Shown here: positions 48,784 to 56,771 of the stretch, piece after piece
Layout: the number at the start of each line of letters is the position of its first letter
Numbering within the stretch: position 1 is the first letter of the stretch
Source of the DNA: Geodermatophilus aquaeductus
Lineage (GTDB): Bacteria; Actinomycetota; Actinomycetes; Mycobacteriales; Geodermatophilaceae
Length of the DNA stretch: 64,000 nucleotides
Direction: 5' to 3'
Assembly: GCF_900182545.1 (NCBI RefSeq)
Contig: NZ_FXTJ01000008.1
Location: forward strand, 124,001 to 188,000
Made by a program: the position numbers and the translations under genes
The notes under the pieces: model-generated
What the model saw: only the letters and a program-made list of their open reading frames with translations
What the model was told of the DNA's origin: nothing
Database searches by the model: none

Positions 48784-50010
48784 ATGACGACCGACACGGG
48801 CACCCCGCCGCTGGCGGGGGTCACCGTCCTCGAGCTGGGGACGATGTACGCCGCCCCGACGGCGGGCCGGATGCTGCGCGACTTCGGCGCGCGCGTGGTC
48901 AAGGTCGAGGACCCCCGCACCGGCGACTTCGCCCGTCAGTGGACGCCGCAGCACGAGGGCCTGTCGCTGGGCTTCGCCCGGCTCAACAGCGGCAAGGAGT
49001 CGATCGGCATCGACCTGCGCCGGACCGAGGGCCGCGACCTGGTGCGCCGGCTGGCCGCGAAGGTGGACGTCGTCGTCGAGTCCTTCCGGCCCGGGCGGCT
49101 GGAGGACTGGGGGCTGGGCTACGACGTGCTGTCGGCCGACAACCCCGGCCTGGTGCTCACCCGCGTCTCGGGTTTCGGGCAGACCGGCCCCTACCGGGAG
49201 CGGCCGGGCTTCGGCACCGTGGCCGAGACCGCCAGCGGCTACGCGTTCGTCAACGGCTGGCCCGAGACCCCGCCGACGTCGCCGCCGTTCGGGTTCGCCG
49301 ACTCGATCGCCGGCCTGTCGGCCGCGTTCGGGACCACGACGGCGCTGTTCAACCGCTCCCGCACGGGCCGCGGCGACGTCGTGGACGTGGCGCTCTACGA
49401 GCCGCTGATGTTCATCCTCGGCGACCTGATCGTGAACTACACGGCCACCGGCTTCATCCAGGAGCGGGTGGGCAACGGCTCGGGCTCGGCGTCCCCGCGC
49501 GGCATCTACCAGGCCGCCGACGGGCAGTGGCTGTCGATCGCCGCGTCCAACCAGACGATCGCGCTGCGGCTGTTCGACGCGATGGGCCGGCCGGAGTTCA
49601 AGGACGACCCGCGCTACGCGACCAACGTCGCCCGGATGGCGAACAACGACCAGCTGCAGCAGCACGTCAGCGCCTGGGTGGCGCAGCGCCCGCGCGCGGA
49701 GGTGCTCGCCGACCTCGACGCGCACGAGGTGGTCGCCGCCCCGGTCAACGACGCCCGGGACATCGTCGAGGACCCGCACTTCCGCGAGCGCACGCTGGTC
49801 GAGCTGGCCGGCACGGCACTGGGGAAGGTGTTGGTGCCCGGGCCGGTACTGCACATGGGCAGCTACGCCGGGCCGGTCTACGACGGCGTCCCGGAGATCG
49901 GCCAGCACACCGAGTCGGCGCTCACCGGGCTGCTCGGCCTCGCGCCCGACGAGATCACCCGGCTGGGCAGCATCGACGTCGTCGGGCCCACCCCGGTGCG
50001 CGCTGCATGA
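48784..50010 (+). CDS. Family III CoA-transferase (CaiB/BaiF)
   Basis: Moves CoA between acyl-CoA and a free acid without ATP. The 408-residue protein has LAGVTVLELGTMYAAPTAGRM, VVKVEDPRTGDFAR, LARLNSGKESIGIDLR near residue 65, the FGFADSIAGLSAAFG segment with the catalytic Asp near residue 170, and PRGIYQAADGQWLSIAASN. ATG 48784 with GGGGGAACG ahead of it is preferred; GTG 48763, overlapping the previous stop, would add seven residues. Its stop overlaps the next SDR. With CitE and MaoC partners it may serve a dicarboxylyl-CoA such as mesaconate, itaconate or succinate (inference). Confidence 0.9.
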   Translation: MTTDTGTPPLAGVTVLELGTMYAAPTAGRMLRDFGARVVKVEDPRTGDFARQWTPQHEGLSLGFARLNSGKESIGIDLRRTEGRDLVRRLAAKVDVVVESFRPGRLEDWGLGYDVLSADNPGLVLTRVSGFGQTGPYRERPGFGTVAETASGYAFVNGWPETPPTSPPFGFADSIAGLSAAFGTTTALFNRSRTGRGDVVDVALYEPLMFILGDLIVNYTATGFIQERVGNGSGSASPRGIYQAADGQWLSIAASNQTIALRLFDAMGRPEFKDDPRYATNVARMANNDQLQQHVSAWVAQRPRAEVLADLDAHEVVAAPVNDARDIVEDPHFRERTLVELAGTALGKVLVPGPVLHMGSYAGPVYDGVPEIGQHTESALTGLLGLAPDEITRLGSIDVVGPTPVRAA

Positions 50011-50759
50011 GCGTCGCGGTCGACCTGTCCGGGAAGGTCGCGCTGGTCACCGGCGGCAGCCGCGGGCTGGGGCGGGAGATGGTGCTCGGCCTGGCCGCCG
50101 CGGGTGCCGACGTCGTCGTCGCCAGCCGCGACCTCGCCAGCTGCGAGAAGACCGCGGCCGAGGTCCGGGAGGCGACGGGGCGCCGCGCGCTGCCGGTGTC
50201 GGCGCACGTGGGCCGGTGGGAGGGACTCGACGAGCTCGTCGACACCGTCCACCGCGAGTTCGGCCGCCTCGACGTCCTGGTCAACAACGCCGGGATGAGC
50301 CCGCGCTACGACACCGTCGCCGACGTCTCCGAGGTGCTCTTCGACAAGGTGCTCGGGGTCAACCTCAAGGGACCGTTCCGGCTGGCCGCGCTCGCGGGCA
50401 CCCGGATGGCGGCCGGCGGGGGCGGGTCGATCATCAACGTGTCGAGCACCGGCGCGGTGCGGCCGCGGGCCGACATCGTGCCCTACGCCGCGGCCAAGGC
50501 CGGTCTCAACGCGATCACCGTGGGCCTGGCGCACGCGTTCGGGCCCACGGTCCGGGTGAACGCGATCATGTGTGGCACCTTCCTCACCGACGTGTCGGCC
50601 GCCTGGGACATGGAGGCCTTCGGCCGCCGCGCGGCGACCTTCGCGCTCGGCCGCGGCGGGCAGCCGTCGGAGGTCGTGGGGACCGCGCTCTACCTCGCGT
50701 CGGACTGGTCGTCGTTCACCACCGGCTCGATCGTCACCGTCGACGGAGGACAGCCGTGA
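50007..50759 (+). CDS. SDR family oxidoreductase
   Basis: A 250-residue classical SDR. VALVTGGSRGLGREMVLGLAAAG near residues 11-33, VNNAGMSPRYDTVAD near 89, INVSSTGAVRPRADIVPYAAAKAG with the Ser, Tyr and Lys, and the ending TTGSIVTVDGGQP. It starts with ATG overlapping the CoA-transferase stop, and its stop overlaps the amidohydrolase GTG, so the four genes 48784-52361 are translated in a coupled chain. A 3-hydroxyacyl-CoA or cyclic alcohol dehydrogenase role is likely. Confidence 0.85.
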   Translation: MSVAVDLSGKVALVTGGSRGLGREMVLGLAAAGADVVVASRDLASCEKTAAEVREATGRRALPVSAHVGRWEGLDELVDTVHREFGRLDVLVNNAGMSPRYDTVADVSEVLFDKVLGVNLKGPFRLAALAGTRMAAGGGGSIINVSSTGAVRPRADIVPYAAAKAGLNAITVGLAHAFGPTVRVNAIMCGTFLTDVSAAWDMEAFGRRAATFALGRGGQPSEVVGTALYLASDWSSFTTGSIVTVDGGQP

Positions 50760-51583
50760 TCATCGACGTGCACTGCCACGCCTGGCCCGACCAGCTCGCC
50801 GAGCGGGCGCTGGGCCCGCGGGTGCCGCAGCTGCCGCGGGTCGGCGACGGCAGGATCTCCACGCTGCCCGGCGTGCTGGAGCGCTCCGGCGTCGACCGCG
50901 GGGTGCTGCTCGGCATCGCCGACACCGCCAAGTACGTCGACGGCACCAACCGCTTCGTGGCGCGCAGCCGCGGGGGCAACCTGCTCGGCTTCGGCACCGT
51001 GCACCCGGACCTGCCCGTGGACGAGAACATGGCCTCGCTGCGCCGCAACGGCATCCCCGGGGTGAAGCTGCACTCGCTGTTCCAGGGCTTCGCCTACTCC
51101 GACCCCCGCGTGTGGGACCTGCTGGAGGCCTTCGGCTCGGAGATCGCCGTGATCGCGCACGTCGGCGCGGGTGGTGACCGGGCGAGCAACGAGCGGGCGA
51201 CGCCGGGCATGATCCGCGACATCGTCCGGCGGTTCCCCGACCTGCGGATCGTGGCCTGCCACTTCGGCGGCTACCACCGGCTGGAGGAGGCGGAGGCCGA
51301 GCTGCTGGGCCTGCCGGTGTACCTCGAGACGTCGTGGCCACCGACCATGGGCGAACTCGCCCCCGAGCGGGTGCGGTCCATCATCGACCGCCACGGCGCC
51401 GACCGCATCGTCTTCGGCTCGGACTGGCCGATGGCCGATCCCGCCCGCGAGATCGCCGCCATCCGCGCGCTGGGCTACGACGAGGAGACCACCGCCGGCA
51501 TACTCGGCGGCAACTTCGCCCGGCTGATGGGCATCGCCGAGGGCGAGCCCGCGCCGGGGCCGCAGGAGGCCGCGCGTGGCTGA
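50756..51583 (+). CDS. Amidohydrolase-2 family metal-dependent hydrolase
   Basis: A 275-residue TIM-barrel protein of the amidohydrolase_2 family, whose members include decarboxylases and lactone or C-C bond hydrolases. The first metal site is IIDVHCHAWPD at residues 2-12 (HxH), followed by GVKLHSLFQGFAYSDPR, VIAHVGAGG with the next His, HFGGYHRLEEAEAEL, and FGSDWPMADP with the catalytic Asp near residue 224. All ligands appear intact. GTG 50756 overlaps the SDR, and its 3' end overlaps the crotonase start by 8 bases. It may open or decarboxylate a cyclic intermediate (inference). Confidence 0.85.
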   Translation: MIIDVHCHAWPDQLAERALGPRVPQLPRVGDGRISTLPGVLERSGVDRGVLLGIADTAKYVDGTNRFVARSRGGNLLGFGTVHPDLPVDENMASLRRNGIPGVKLHSLFQGFAYSDPRVWDLLEAFGSEIAVIAHVGAGGDRASNERATPGMIRDIVRRFPDLRIVACHFGGYHRLEEAEAELLGLPVYLETSWPPTMGELAPERVRSIIDRHGADRIVFGSDWPMADPAREIAAIRALGYDEETTAGILGGNFARLMGIAEGEPAPGPQEAARG

Positions 51584-52361
51584 CCCTGCTCCTGACGCCC
51601 CCGTCCTGGTCGACCAGCGCGGCGACGCCACCTGGATCACCCTCAACCGTCCGGACCGGCGCAACGCCTACGACCCCGAGATGGCCGAGGCGATCGTCGA
51701 GGCGCTCGACGGCAGCACCCGCAGCCGCGCCGTCGTCGTCACCGGGGTGCCCGGCTCGTTCTGCGCCGGCGGGGCACTGACCAACCTGTCGGCGCCGGAC
51801 GTGACGAACATGCGCGGGCTCTACCGGGCCTCGCTGCGGCTGTTCGACGCCGTCCGCAACCACCCGCGCCCGGTGATCGCCGCGGTCAACGGCCCCGCGG
51901 CCGGCGGGGGCAACGAGCTCGTCGTCGCCTGCGACCTGGCGATCGCGGGGGAGTCGGCCACGTTCGGCCAGACCGGCCCGCGGGTGGGCAGCGCCCCGGT
52001 CACCGGCGCGACCAACGTGCTCGGCGTGCAGATCGGGGAGAAGCGGGCCAAGGAGATGGCGTTCCTGTGCCGGCGCTACACCGCCGCGCAGGCGCTGGAG
52101 CTCGGCCTGGTCAACGCCGTCGTCCCCGACGACGAGCTGGTGGGGGCCGTGGACGCGCTGGTGGAGGAGCTCGCCGTCCTCTCGCCGCGGTACCTGGAGA
52201 TCGCGAAGGTGAGCTCCAACGTGTGGTGGAACGCCGCGCGGGACTCCTTCACCAACGGCCTGGGCATGCTCGTCCAGGCGATCGGCAGCCCCGACATGGC
52301 CGAGGGCGCGACCGCGTTCCTCGAGAAGCGCCGTCCCCGGTTCCCCGCCCCCGACGCCTGA
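51576..52361 (+). CDS. Crotonase-family hydrolase/hydratase, BadI/MenB-like
   Basis: A 261-residue crotonase. It has LNRPDRRNAYDPEMAEAI, GSFCAGGALTNL near residue 65 for the oxyanion hole, AAGGGNELVVACDLAIAGES, and then FGQTGPRVGSAPVTGATNVLG followed by GEKRAKEMAFLCRRYTAAQAL. The GPRVGS...GEKRAKEM..CRRYTA block is typical of BadI (2-ketocyclohexanecarboxyl-CoA hydrolase) and MenB, which act on cyclic beta-keto CoA esters, more than of ordinary enoyl-CoA hydratases. MenB's D/Y residues in the GSFDGGYG region are replaced by GSAPVTGAT, so the exact reaction is uncertain. It is the last gene of the coupled operon. Confidence 0.8.
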   Translation: MADPAPDAPVLVDQRGDATWITLNRPDRRNAYDPEMAEAIVEALDGSTRSRAVVVTGVPGSFCAGGALTNLSAPDVTNMRGLYRASLRLFDAVRNHPRPVIAAVNGPAAGGGNELVVACDLAIAGESATFGQTGPRVGSAPVTGATNVLGVQIGEKRAKEMAFLCRRYTAAQALELGLVNAVVPDDELVGAVDALVEELAVLSPRYLEIAKVSSNVWWNAARDSFTNGLGMLVQAIGSPDMAEGATAFLEKRRPRFPAPDA

Positions 52362-52365
52362 GCCC

Positions 52366-52395
52366 TTGTGACGTGAGTCACCCCACGCCTAACCT
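52366..52395 (+). promoter_or_regulatory. Promoter TTGTGA-N18-TAACCT
   Basis: Good hexamers in front of the split-barrel flavoprotein gene at 52449. A GTGAC-N4-GTCAC inverted repeat (52368-52381) overlaps the -35. Confidence 0.55.
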
Positions 52396-52398
52396 ATG

Positions 52399-52418
52399 AA
52401 CCTGCGCATCATGTGCAG
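52399..52418. promoter_or_regulatory. Operator-like element AACCTGCGCATCATGTGCAG
   Basis: Nearly palindromic (CTGCnCATnATGnGCAG) and covering the expected transcription start. It matches 16 of 20 bases at 33381-33400 and shares ATGATGCGCA (reverse complement) with 36835-36848. Confidence 0.55.
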
Positions 52419-52448
52419 ATCTCTTGGTAGAGACGTCGAGGAGTCGCG

Positions 52449-52979
52449 GTGCCGGAGGATTTCGACAGCTACAGGGACCTCCACGACTACGCATTGGACG
52501 AGAGCGACGAGCAGTGGCTCCTCGACCGGCAGAAGGAGTGCACCTTCGTCTGGACGACGAAGGCCGGCGAACCGGTCGGCGTCATCATGATGTACCTCGC
52601 CGCCCGGGGCCGGATCTGGTTGATGGTCACCGAGGACCGGGTCAGGGTCGCGGCGGTGCGCCGGGACCCCCGGACGTGCCTCGTCATCTCGAGCGCGGGT
52701 CTGCCCGGGGGGACCGGCAAGACCGTCACGTACAAGGGGACGACGCGCGTCCTCCCGCACGACGCCCCCGAGGTCGCCGGGTGGTTCTTCCGCGACTACG
52801 CCGCGAAGATGAACGGCGAGGGCAACGCGGAGCGGATCGAGTTCTTCCGGCAGGTCCTCGACATCCCGGAGCGGGTCGTCCTGGAGTTCACCCCCGGCAA
52901 GAAGATCACCTACGACGGCAACAAGATGGCCGCGATGACGCCGGGCGCATCCGGGATCTTCGACGAGATGTACAAGTGA
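52449..52979 (+). CDS. FMN/F420 split-barrel protein (PPOX-like)
   Basis: A 176-residue protein of the pyridoxamine-oxidase-like split-barrel fold. It has WLLDRQKECTFVWTTKAGEPVGVIMMYLAARGRIWLMVTEDR (residues about 23-64) in the strand order of the family, RVAAVRRDPRTCLVISSAG for the cofactor loop, and a long C-terminal helix. It is similar in layout to the protein at 54471-54989 (QDDLLDAQTECTVAYTSRDGW), so the two are probably distant paralogues. GTG 52449 follows GAGGAGTCGCG. It leads a two-gene unit with a cupin under its own regulated promoter. Confidence 0.78.
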   Translation: MPEDFDSYRDLHDYALDESDEQWLLDRQKECTFVWTTKAGEPVGVIMMYLAARGRIWLMVTEDRVRVAAVRRDPRTCLVISSAGLPGGTGKTVTYKGTTRVLPHDAPEVAGWFFRDYAAKMNGEGNAERIEFFRQVLDIPERVVLEFTPGKKITYDGNKMAAMTPGASGIFDEMYK

Positions 52980-53014
52980 CCACCTCCACGGCTCCCGAGG
53001 GAGGCCCCGACCGC

Positions 53015-53554
53015 ATGACCGAGAAGAAGTCCGACTTCCAGGTCCGCCGCGTCGTGCACGGCACTGGCCGGGACGGCCGGTCCACGGTCCTCGAAGACGA
53101 TCACGCGTCCCGGAGACTGGAGACGCCGGCGTTCACGATCGTCGACATCTGGCGGTTCAACGGCCTGCCGACCCGGATCTCCGCGGATGACGGCCTGACG
53201 GAGGGCATCGAGCTGACGCCCCCCGCCGGCTCGGCGGTGTTCCGGATGTGCTCGATCGCCCCGGACGAGGAGTGGTCCGGGCGCTCCTACGAGGAGTCGC
53301 TGGAGGCGATCGGTCACGAGGAGGAAGGGGGCGACGACGACGAGAGCGATCTCGCGCCGGGACACCACCGGACCGACACCGTCGACGTGGTCGTCGTCCT
53401 CTCCGGTGAGGTCCACTGCGTGACGGACACGCACGAGACCCTGCTGAAGCAAGGGGACGTCGTCGTCCAGACGGGCAACGCCCACGCGTGGAGCAACCGG
53501 AGCTCCGAGGTCTGCAAGGTCGCCTTCATCATGGCGACGGGAACGCGGGACTGA
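53015..53554 (+). CDS. Cupin-domain protein
   Basis: A 179-residue bicupin-like or single cupin with a long N-terminal part. The best cupin motif is DTVDVVVVLSGEVHCVTDTHETLLKQGDVVVQTGNAHAWSN near residues 115-155, where His in HAWSN and Glu in SGEVHC fit the metal site. The N-terminal half has VVHGTGRDGRSTVLEDDHASRRLETPAFT, a pattern common in cupins next to catabolic genes. ATG 53015 is preferred over GTG 52976 because GAGGGAGG lies 10 bases upstream. It overlaps or nearly follows the split-barrel gene. Function unknown. Confidence 0.8.
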   Translation: MTEKKSDFQVRRVVHGTGRDGRSTVLEDDHASRRLETPAFTIVDIWRFNGLPTRISADDGLTEGIELTPPAGSAVFRMCSIAPDEEWSGRSYEESLEAIGHEEEGGDDDESDLAPGHHRTDTVDVVVVLSGEVHCVTDTHETLLKQGDVVVQTGNAHAWSNRSSEVCKVAFIMATGTRD

Positions 53555-53620
53555 CCGGTCGCCGGCAGTCCGGCCGCACGGTGCGGGCCCGACTGCCGAC
53601 GTTGCCCGTCGGGGTGGAGG

Positions 53621-53866
53621 TCAGGAGGTGGCGGCCCTCGCCAGCTCGACGACCTCCTCGACCGCGGGGTCCCAGCGCTCCAGCGCGAACGACACCGGCC
53701 AGAGATCCCGTCGTCGAGCTTCGCCGTGTCGTTCGAGCCGAAGGTCGAACCGGGAGCCGAACTCGCTCTCGACGCTCAGCGCGGTGCCGATCTCCCGCAG
53801 GAGGCCAGGCCGGGCCCGGACACCTGCCGCCCATCCGCGGTCGCGCCGCCGGCGGGGAGCGGTCGG
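53621..53866 (-). pseudogene. Frameshifted remnant of a small conserved gene
   Basis: Three minus-strand pieces in different frames read as one protein: LLREIGTALSVESEFGS, then TFGSNDTAKLDDGIS, then LWPVSFALERWDPAVEEVV and ELARAATS with a stop at 53621. Each piece has high GC at third codon positions only in its own frame, and no start codon exists for any of them. The pieces run from the end of the SnoaL-like gene to here. This is the decayed C-terminal part of a gene, family not certain. No other gene is seen in 53555-53866. Confidence 0.6.
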
Positions 53867-54436
53867 TCAGATCCAGTCGCGCAGCCAGGCGCTGCCGTCG
53901 GGGGAGCAGAGTGCCTCGGGCCAGTCGGCGGGGCGGCGGTCGCCGTAGGCGCGCACGCTGTCGGGGGCGCCGAAGCCGTCGGCGTACTCGGTCGAGGGCA
54001 GGTAGTACATGTAGGACATCAGTCGTGCGGCGAAGCGCCACTCGCCGTCCACCCGGCGGTACCGGTCCTTGTAGCGCAGGGCGACCTGCATGCCCACGCC
54101 GTTGCGCACGACCTCCGCGTGCCCGGCGAGCAGCCCGGTGGCGGTGTCTGGGTCGTCGCCGAACCGGACGACGTGGCCGTGCGAGTAGTGGTTGGTCGGC
54201 CCGAGCGCGGCGAACCGGCCCAGGTAGGTCGTGACGATGTCCTCGATGCCGGCGGCGGAGAAGACGCCGTCCTGCGAGTCGAGCGTCGCGTCGTCGGTGA
54301 ACAGCCGGCGGATGCCGGCCTCGTCCCGCTCGTCCATGACGAACCCGTAGAGGATCCCCAGTTCCTGGATGGCCTGGCGGTCCTCGACCCTGGTGAGCCG
54401 CTGCTCGATGGTCAGGGGAGTGGAGACGGCGGTCAT
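53867..54436 (-). CDS. SnoaL-like (NTF2-fold) protein
   Basis: A 189-residue NTF2-fold protein of the SnoaL_4 type, with EQRLTRVEDRQAIQELGILY at residues about 10-30, FTDDATLDSQDGVFSAAG, TNHYSHGHVVRFGDDPDTATG and the final WRFAARLMSYMYYLPSTEYADG. This extended tail with YYLP is shared with the one at 61582 (RWLFARRSITFMYAVP), so the two are paralogues. It is on the minus strand, downstream of the split-barrel gene at 54471 and probably cotranscribed. Substrate unknown. Confidence 0.78.
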   Translation of the reverse strand: MTAVSTPLTIEQRLTRVEDRQAIQELGILYGFVMDERDEAGIRRLFTDDATLDSQDGVFSAAGIEDIVTTYLGRFAALGPTNHYSHGHVVRFGDDPDTATGLLAGHAEVVRNGVGMQVALRYKDRYRRVDGEWRFAARLMSYMYYLPSTEYADGFGAPDSVRAYGDRRPADWPEALCSPDGSAWLRDWI

Positions 54437-54470
54437 GGCGGTGTCCTGTCTGCTGGGGGGTGGTCGGGGG

Positions 54471-54989
54471 TCAGCGGCCACCGCGGCCGTTGCCGGCGAT
54501 CTTGCGGCTGTCGTGGCTCTTCTGGCGGCCGGTCGGCGTCACCTCGAGCACCGCGCGGTTCGGGCTGTCGAGCAGCCGCACGAAGGCGGCCGGGTCGTCG
54601 GCGGCCATGCGCTCGGCGAACGCCGGGAAGAACCAGTCCTTGGTCTCGCGGTCCTCGTGGACGACGACGGTGCCCTGGACGGCGAGCATCCGGCGCCCGG
54701 GCAGCCCCGTGCCGCGGTTGTCGATGACGAGGGTCAGCCGGCCGTCGAGCCGCAGCGACTCGAGGTGGTCGCGGCCGCCCACCGCGGTCAGCCAGTACCG
54801 GCCGTCCCGGCGCAGGAAGCTCATGACCACCCCGGCCGGCCAGCCGTCGCGCGAGGTGTAGGCGACGGTGCACTCGGTCTGGGCGTCGAGCAGGTCGTCC
54901 TGGTCGGTGCGCGCGAGGTGCGTGCCGCGCAGGTCCTCGATGTCGCGCACGCCGACCTGGGGCCGCGCCGCGTCCGTGGGCGAGCTCAT
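54471..54989 (-). CDS. PPOX-class split-barrel oxidoreductase
   Basis: A 172-residue split-barrel flavoprotein: LRGTHLARTDQDDLLDAQTECTVAYTSRDGWPAGVVMSF, FLRRDGRYWLTAVGGRDHLESLRLDGRLTLVIDNRG, and a C-terminal helix with FVRLLDSPNRAVLEVTPTGR (the regions around residues 20-60, 58-100 and 135-160). ATG 54989 is the start. It is divergent from the frameshifted KstD-like gene, and the spacer between holds a promoter-like TTGTCA-N17-TAGACA for the latter. The enzyme probably reduces or oxidises an intermediate with FMN or F420, but the substrate is unknown. Confidence 0.78.
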   Translation of the reverse strand: MSSPTDAARPQVGVRDIEDLRGTHLARTDQDDLLDAQTECTVAYTSRDGWPAGVVMSFLRRDGRYWLTAVGGRDHLESLRLDGRLTLVIDNRGTGLPGRRMLAVQGTVVVHEDRETKDWFFPAFAERMAADDPAAFVRLLDSPNRAVLEVTPTGRQKSHDSRKIAGNGRGGR

Positions 54990-55044
54990 CCCGTGCCTCC
55001 CGGCCGTCCGGAGGCGGCCCGTCGAGACCGACCGCTCGGAAACC

Positions 55045-55073
55045 TTGTCATGTTTCGCATTGTTGACTAGACA
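55045..55073 (+). promoter_or_regulatory. Promoter TTGTCA-N17-TAGACA of the KstD-like operon
   Basis: Both hexamers fit well and the spacing is ideal; the start would be about 35 bases before ATG 55117. Confidence 0.5.
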
Positions 55074-55116
55074 GTGAGCCAGGTCATGCTCGGCCGTCAA
55101 GAGCGGAGGGGCTCGG

Positions 55117-56771
55117 ATGGGCGCTGGGGAGTTCGACGTCGTGGTCCTCGGAACCGGAGCGGCCGGGCTGACCGCCGCCCTGGCCGCGGGCAGGCCGGCG
55201 CCTCGGTCGGCCTGTTCGAGAAGGGCGCGCGGGTCGGCGGGACCACCTGCCTGTCCAGCGGGGTGGCCTGGCTGCCGGCCAACCCGCTCGCCGCCCGGGC
55301 CGGCATCCCCGACTCGCGTGAGGAGGGTCTGGCCTACCTCGGCTCGCTGTCGCGCGGGCTCATCCTCCCCGAGATGGCGGAGGCGTTCGTCGACACCGTC
55401 GGCGAGCTCGTGGCGTGGCTGGAGGCGGACACGCCCCTGCGGCTGCAGCTCATCGCGCCCTATCCCGACTACCACCCCGAGCGTCCCGGCGGGAAGCCCG
55501 GCGGCGGGCGCTCGGTCGAGCCGGAGCTCTTCCCGGTGCCCCGCCTGGGCGAGTGGGCCGGCCGGATGGTCGGGGCGGTCCGGCGGACGGCGGTGAGCGA
55601 GTCGCCGATGGGCGGCGGCACCGGCGTCCTCGCCCCCGACGTGCTCGCCGCGCGCGACGCCGATGGCCTCGAGGGCGGTGGCCGCGGGATGATCGCGGCG
55701 CTGCTGCGCGGCTGCCTCGACGCCGGGATCGAGCCGGTGACCGGCGCCCGCGGCGTCGAACTCGTCGTGGAGGACGGCCGGGTGGCCGGCGTGCGGCTGG
55801 AGCAGGACGGGCGGTCGGAGGTGGTCCGTGCCCGGTCCGGCGTCGTCCTGGCCACCGGGGGCTTCGAGTGGGACGCCGGGCTGGTGCGCGACTTCCTCCG
55901 CGGGCCGATCGCCCACCCGGCCAGCGTGCCGACCAACACCGGCGACGGCCTGCGGATGGCGATGCGGGTGGGTGCGGCCCTCGGCACGATGCGCGAGGCC
56001 TGGTGGGCGCCGGTGTGCGTGCTGCCCGGCCGGACGATCCAGGGCGAGCAGGAGGTGTACCTGGTCAACCGCGAGCGCACGCTGCCCGGCTCGGTCCTGG
56101 TCAACCGCGACGGCCACCGGTTCACCAACGAGGCGGCCAACTACAACGCCCTCGGCGGTGCCTTCCACACGCTCGACCCCGCCACGCTCGACTACCGCAA
56201 CCACCCCTGCTGGCTGGTCTGGGACGACGCCTGCGCCCGGACGTACGGCGGGTTCGGCCGCGGTGAGGGCGAGGCGCCGCCGGACTGGGTCTTCAGCGCC
56301 GGCAGCCTGGCGGAGCTGGCCGCGCTGATCGACGTGCCGGCCGACGCGCTGGTCGCCACGGTGCAGCGGTGGAACGCGTCCGCCGAGCGCGCCGAGGACC
56401 CCGACTTCGGCCGCGGGCGCAGCGCCTACGACCGCTTCCTGGGGGACCGGAGCCTCGACGGCCCGGCGAGCACGGTCGGTCCGCTCACCCGCGGGCCGTT
56501 CCACGCGGTGCAGGTGTTCAGCAGCACGCTCGGCACCAAGGGCGGCCCGCGGACCACCGTCGACGGCGCGGTGCTCGACGTCGACGGGAACGTCGTGCCC
56601 GGGCTGTTCGCCGCCGGCAACGCGATGGCCGGGCCGACCGGGATGGTCTACGGCGGGGCCGGGGGCACGCTCGGCCCGGCGCTGGTCTTCGGCTACCGCG
56701 CCGGCCGCACCGCCGCGGCGACCGCCACCGCCGCCACCCCGGGTCCGGCACGCACGGGGGCCCTCGCGTGA
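55117..56771 (+). pseudogene. KstD-like FAD dehydrogenase with a frameshift
   Basis: A flavoprotein of the fumarate reductase/3-ketosteroid-1-dehydrogenase family, which removes hydrogens from a cyclic ketone or similar. The first 24 codons give GEFDVVVLGTGAAGLTAALA (FAD motif GTGAAG), preceded by a strong GGAGGGG site. At about 55188-55191 the frame changes: the rest, starting QAGASVGLFEKGARVGGTTC, lies in the next frame, as if one base (probably C) were missing. The downstream part is intact and ends GMVYGGAGGTLGPALVFGYRAG. Without a correction the protein is lost. A sequencing error is possible; otherwise this gene is broken by one base. The rest of the operon continues by GTGA overlap. 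Confidence 0.8.

Noticed and set aside
55180-55200. Programmed ribosomal frameshifting in the KstD-like gene
   Set aside because: No slippery heptamer and no downstream stem is evident, and this family is not known to use frameshifting.
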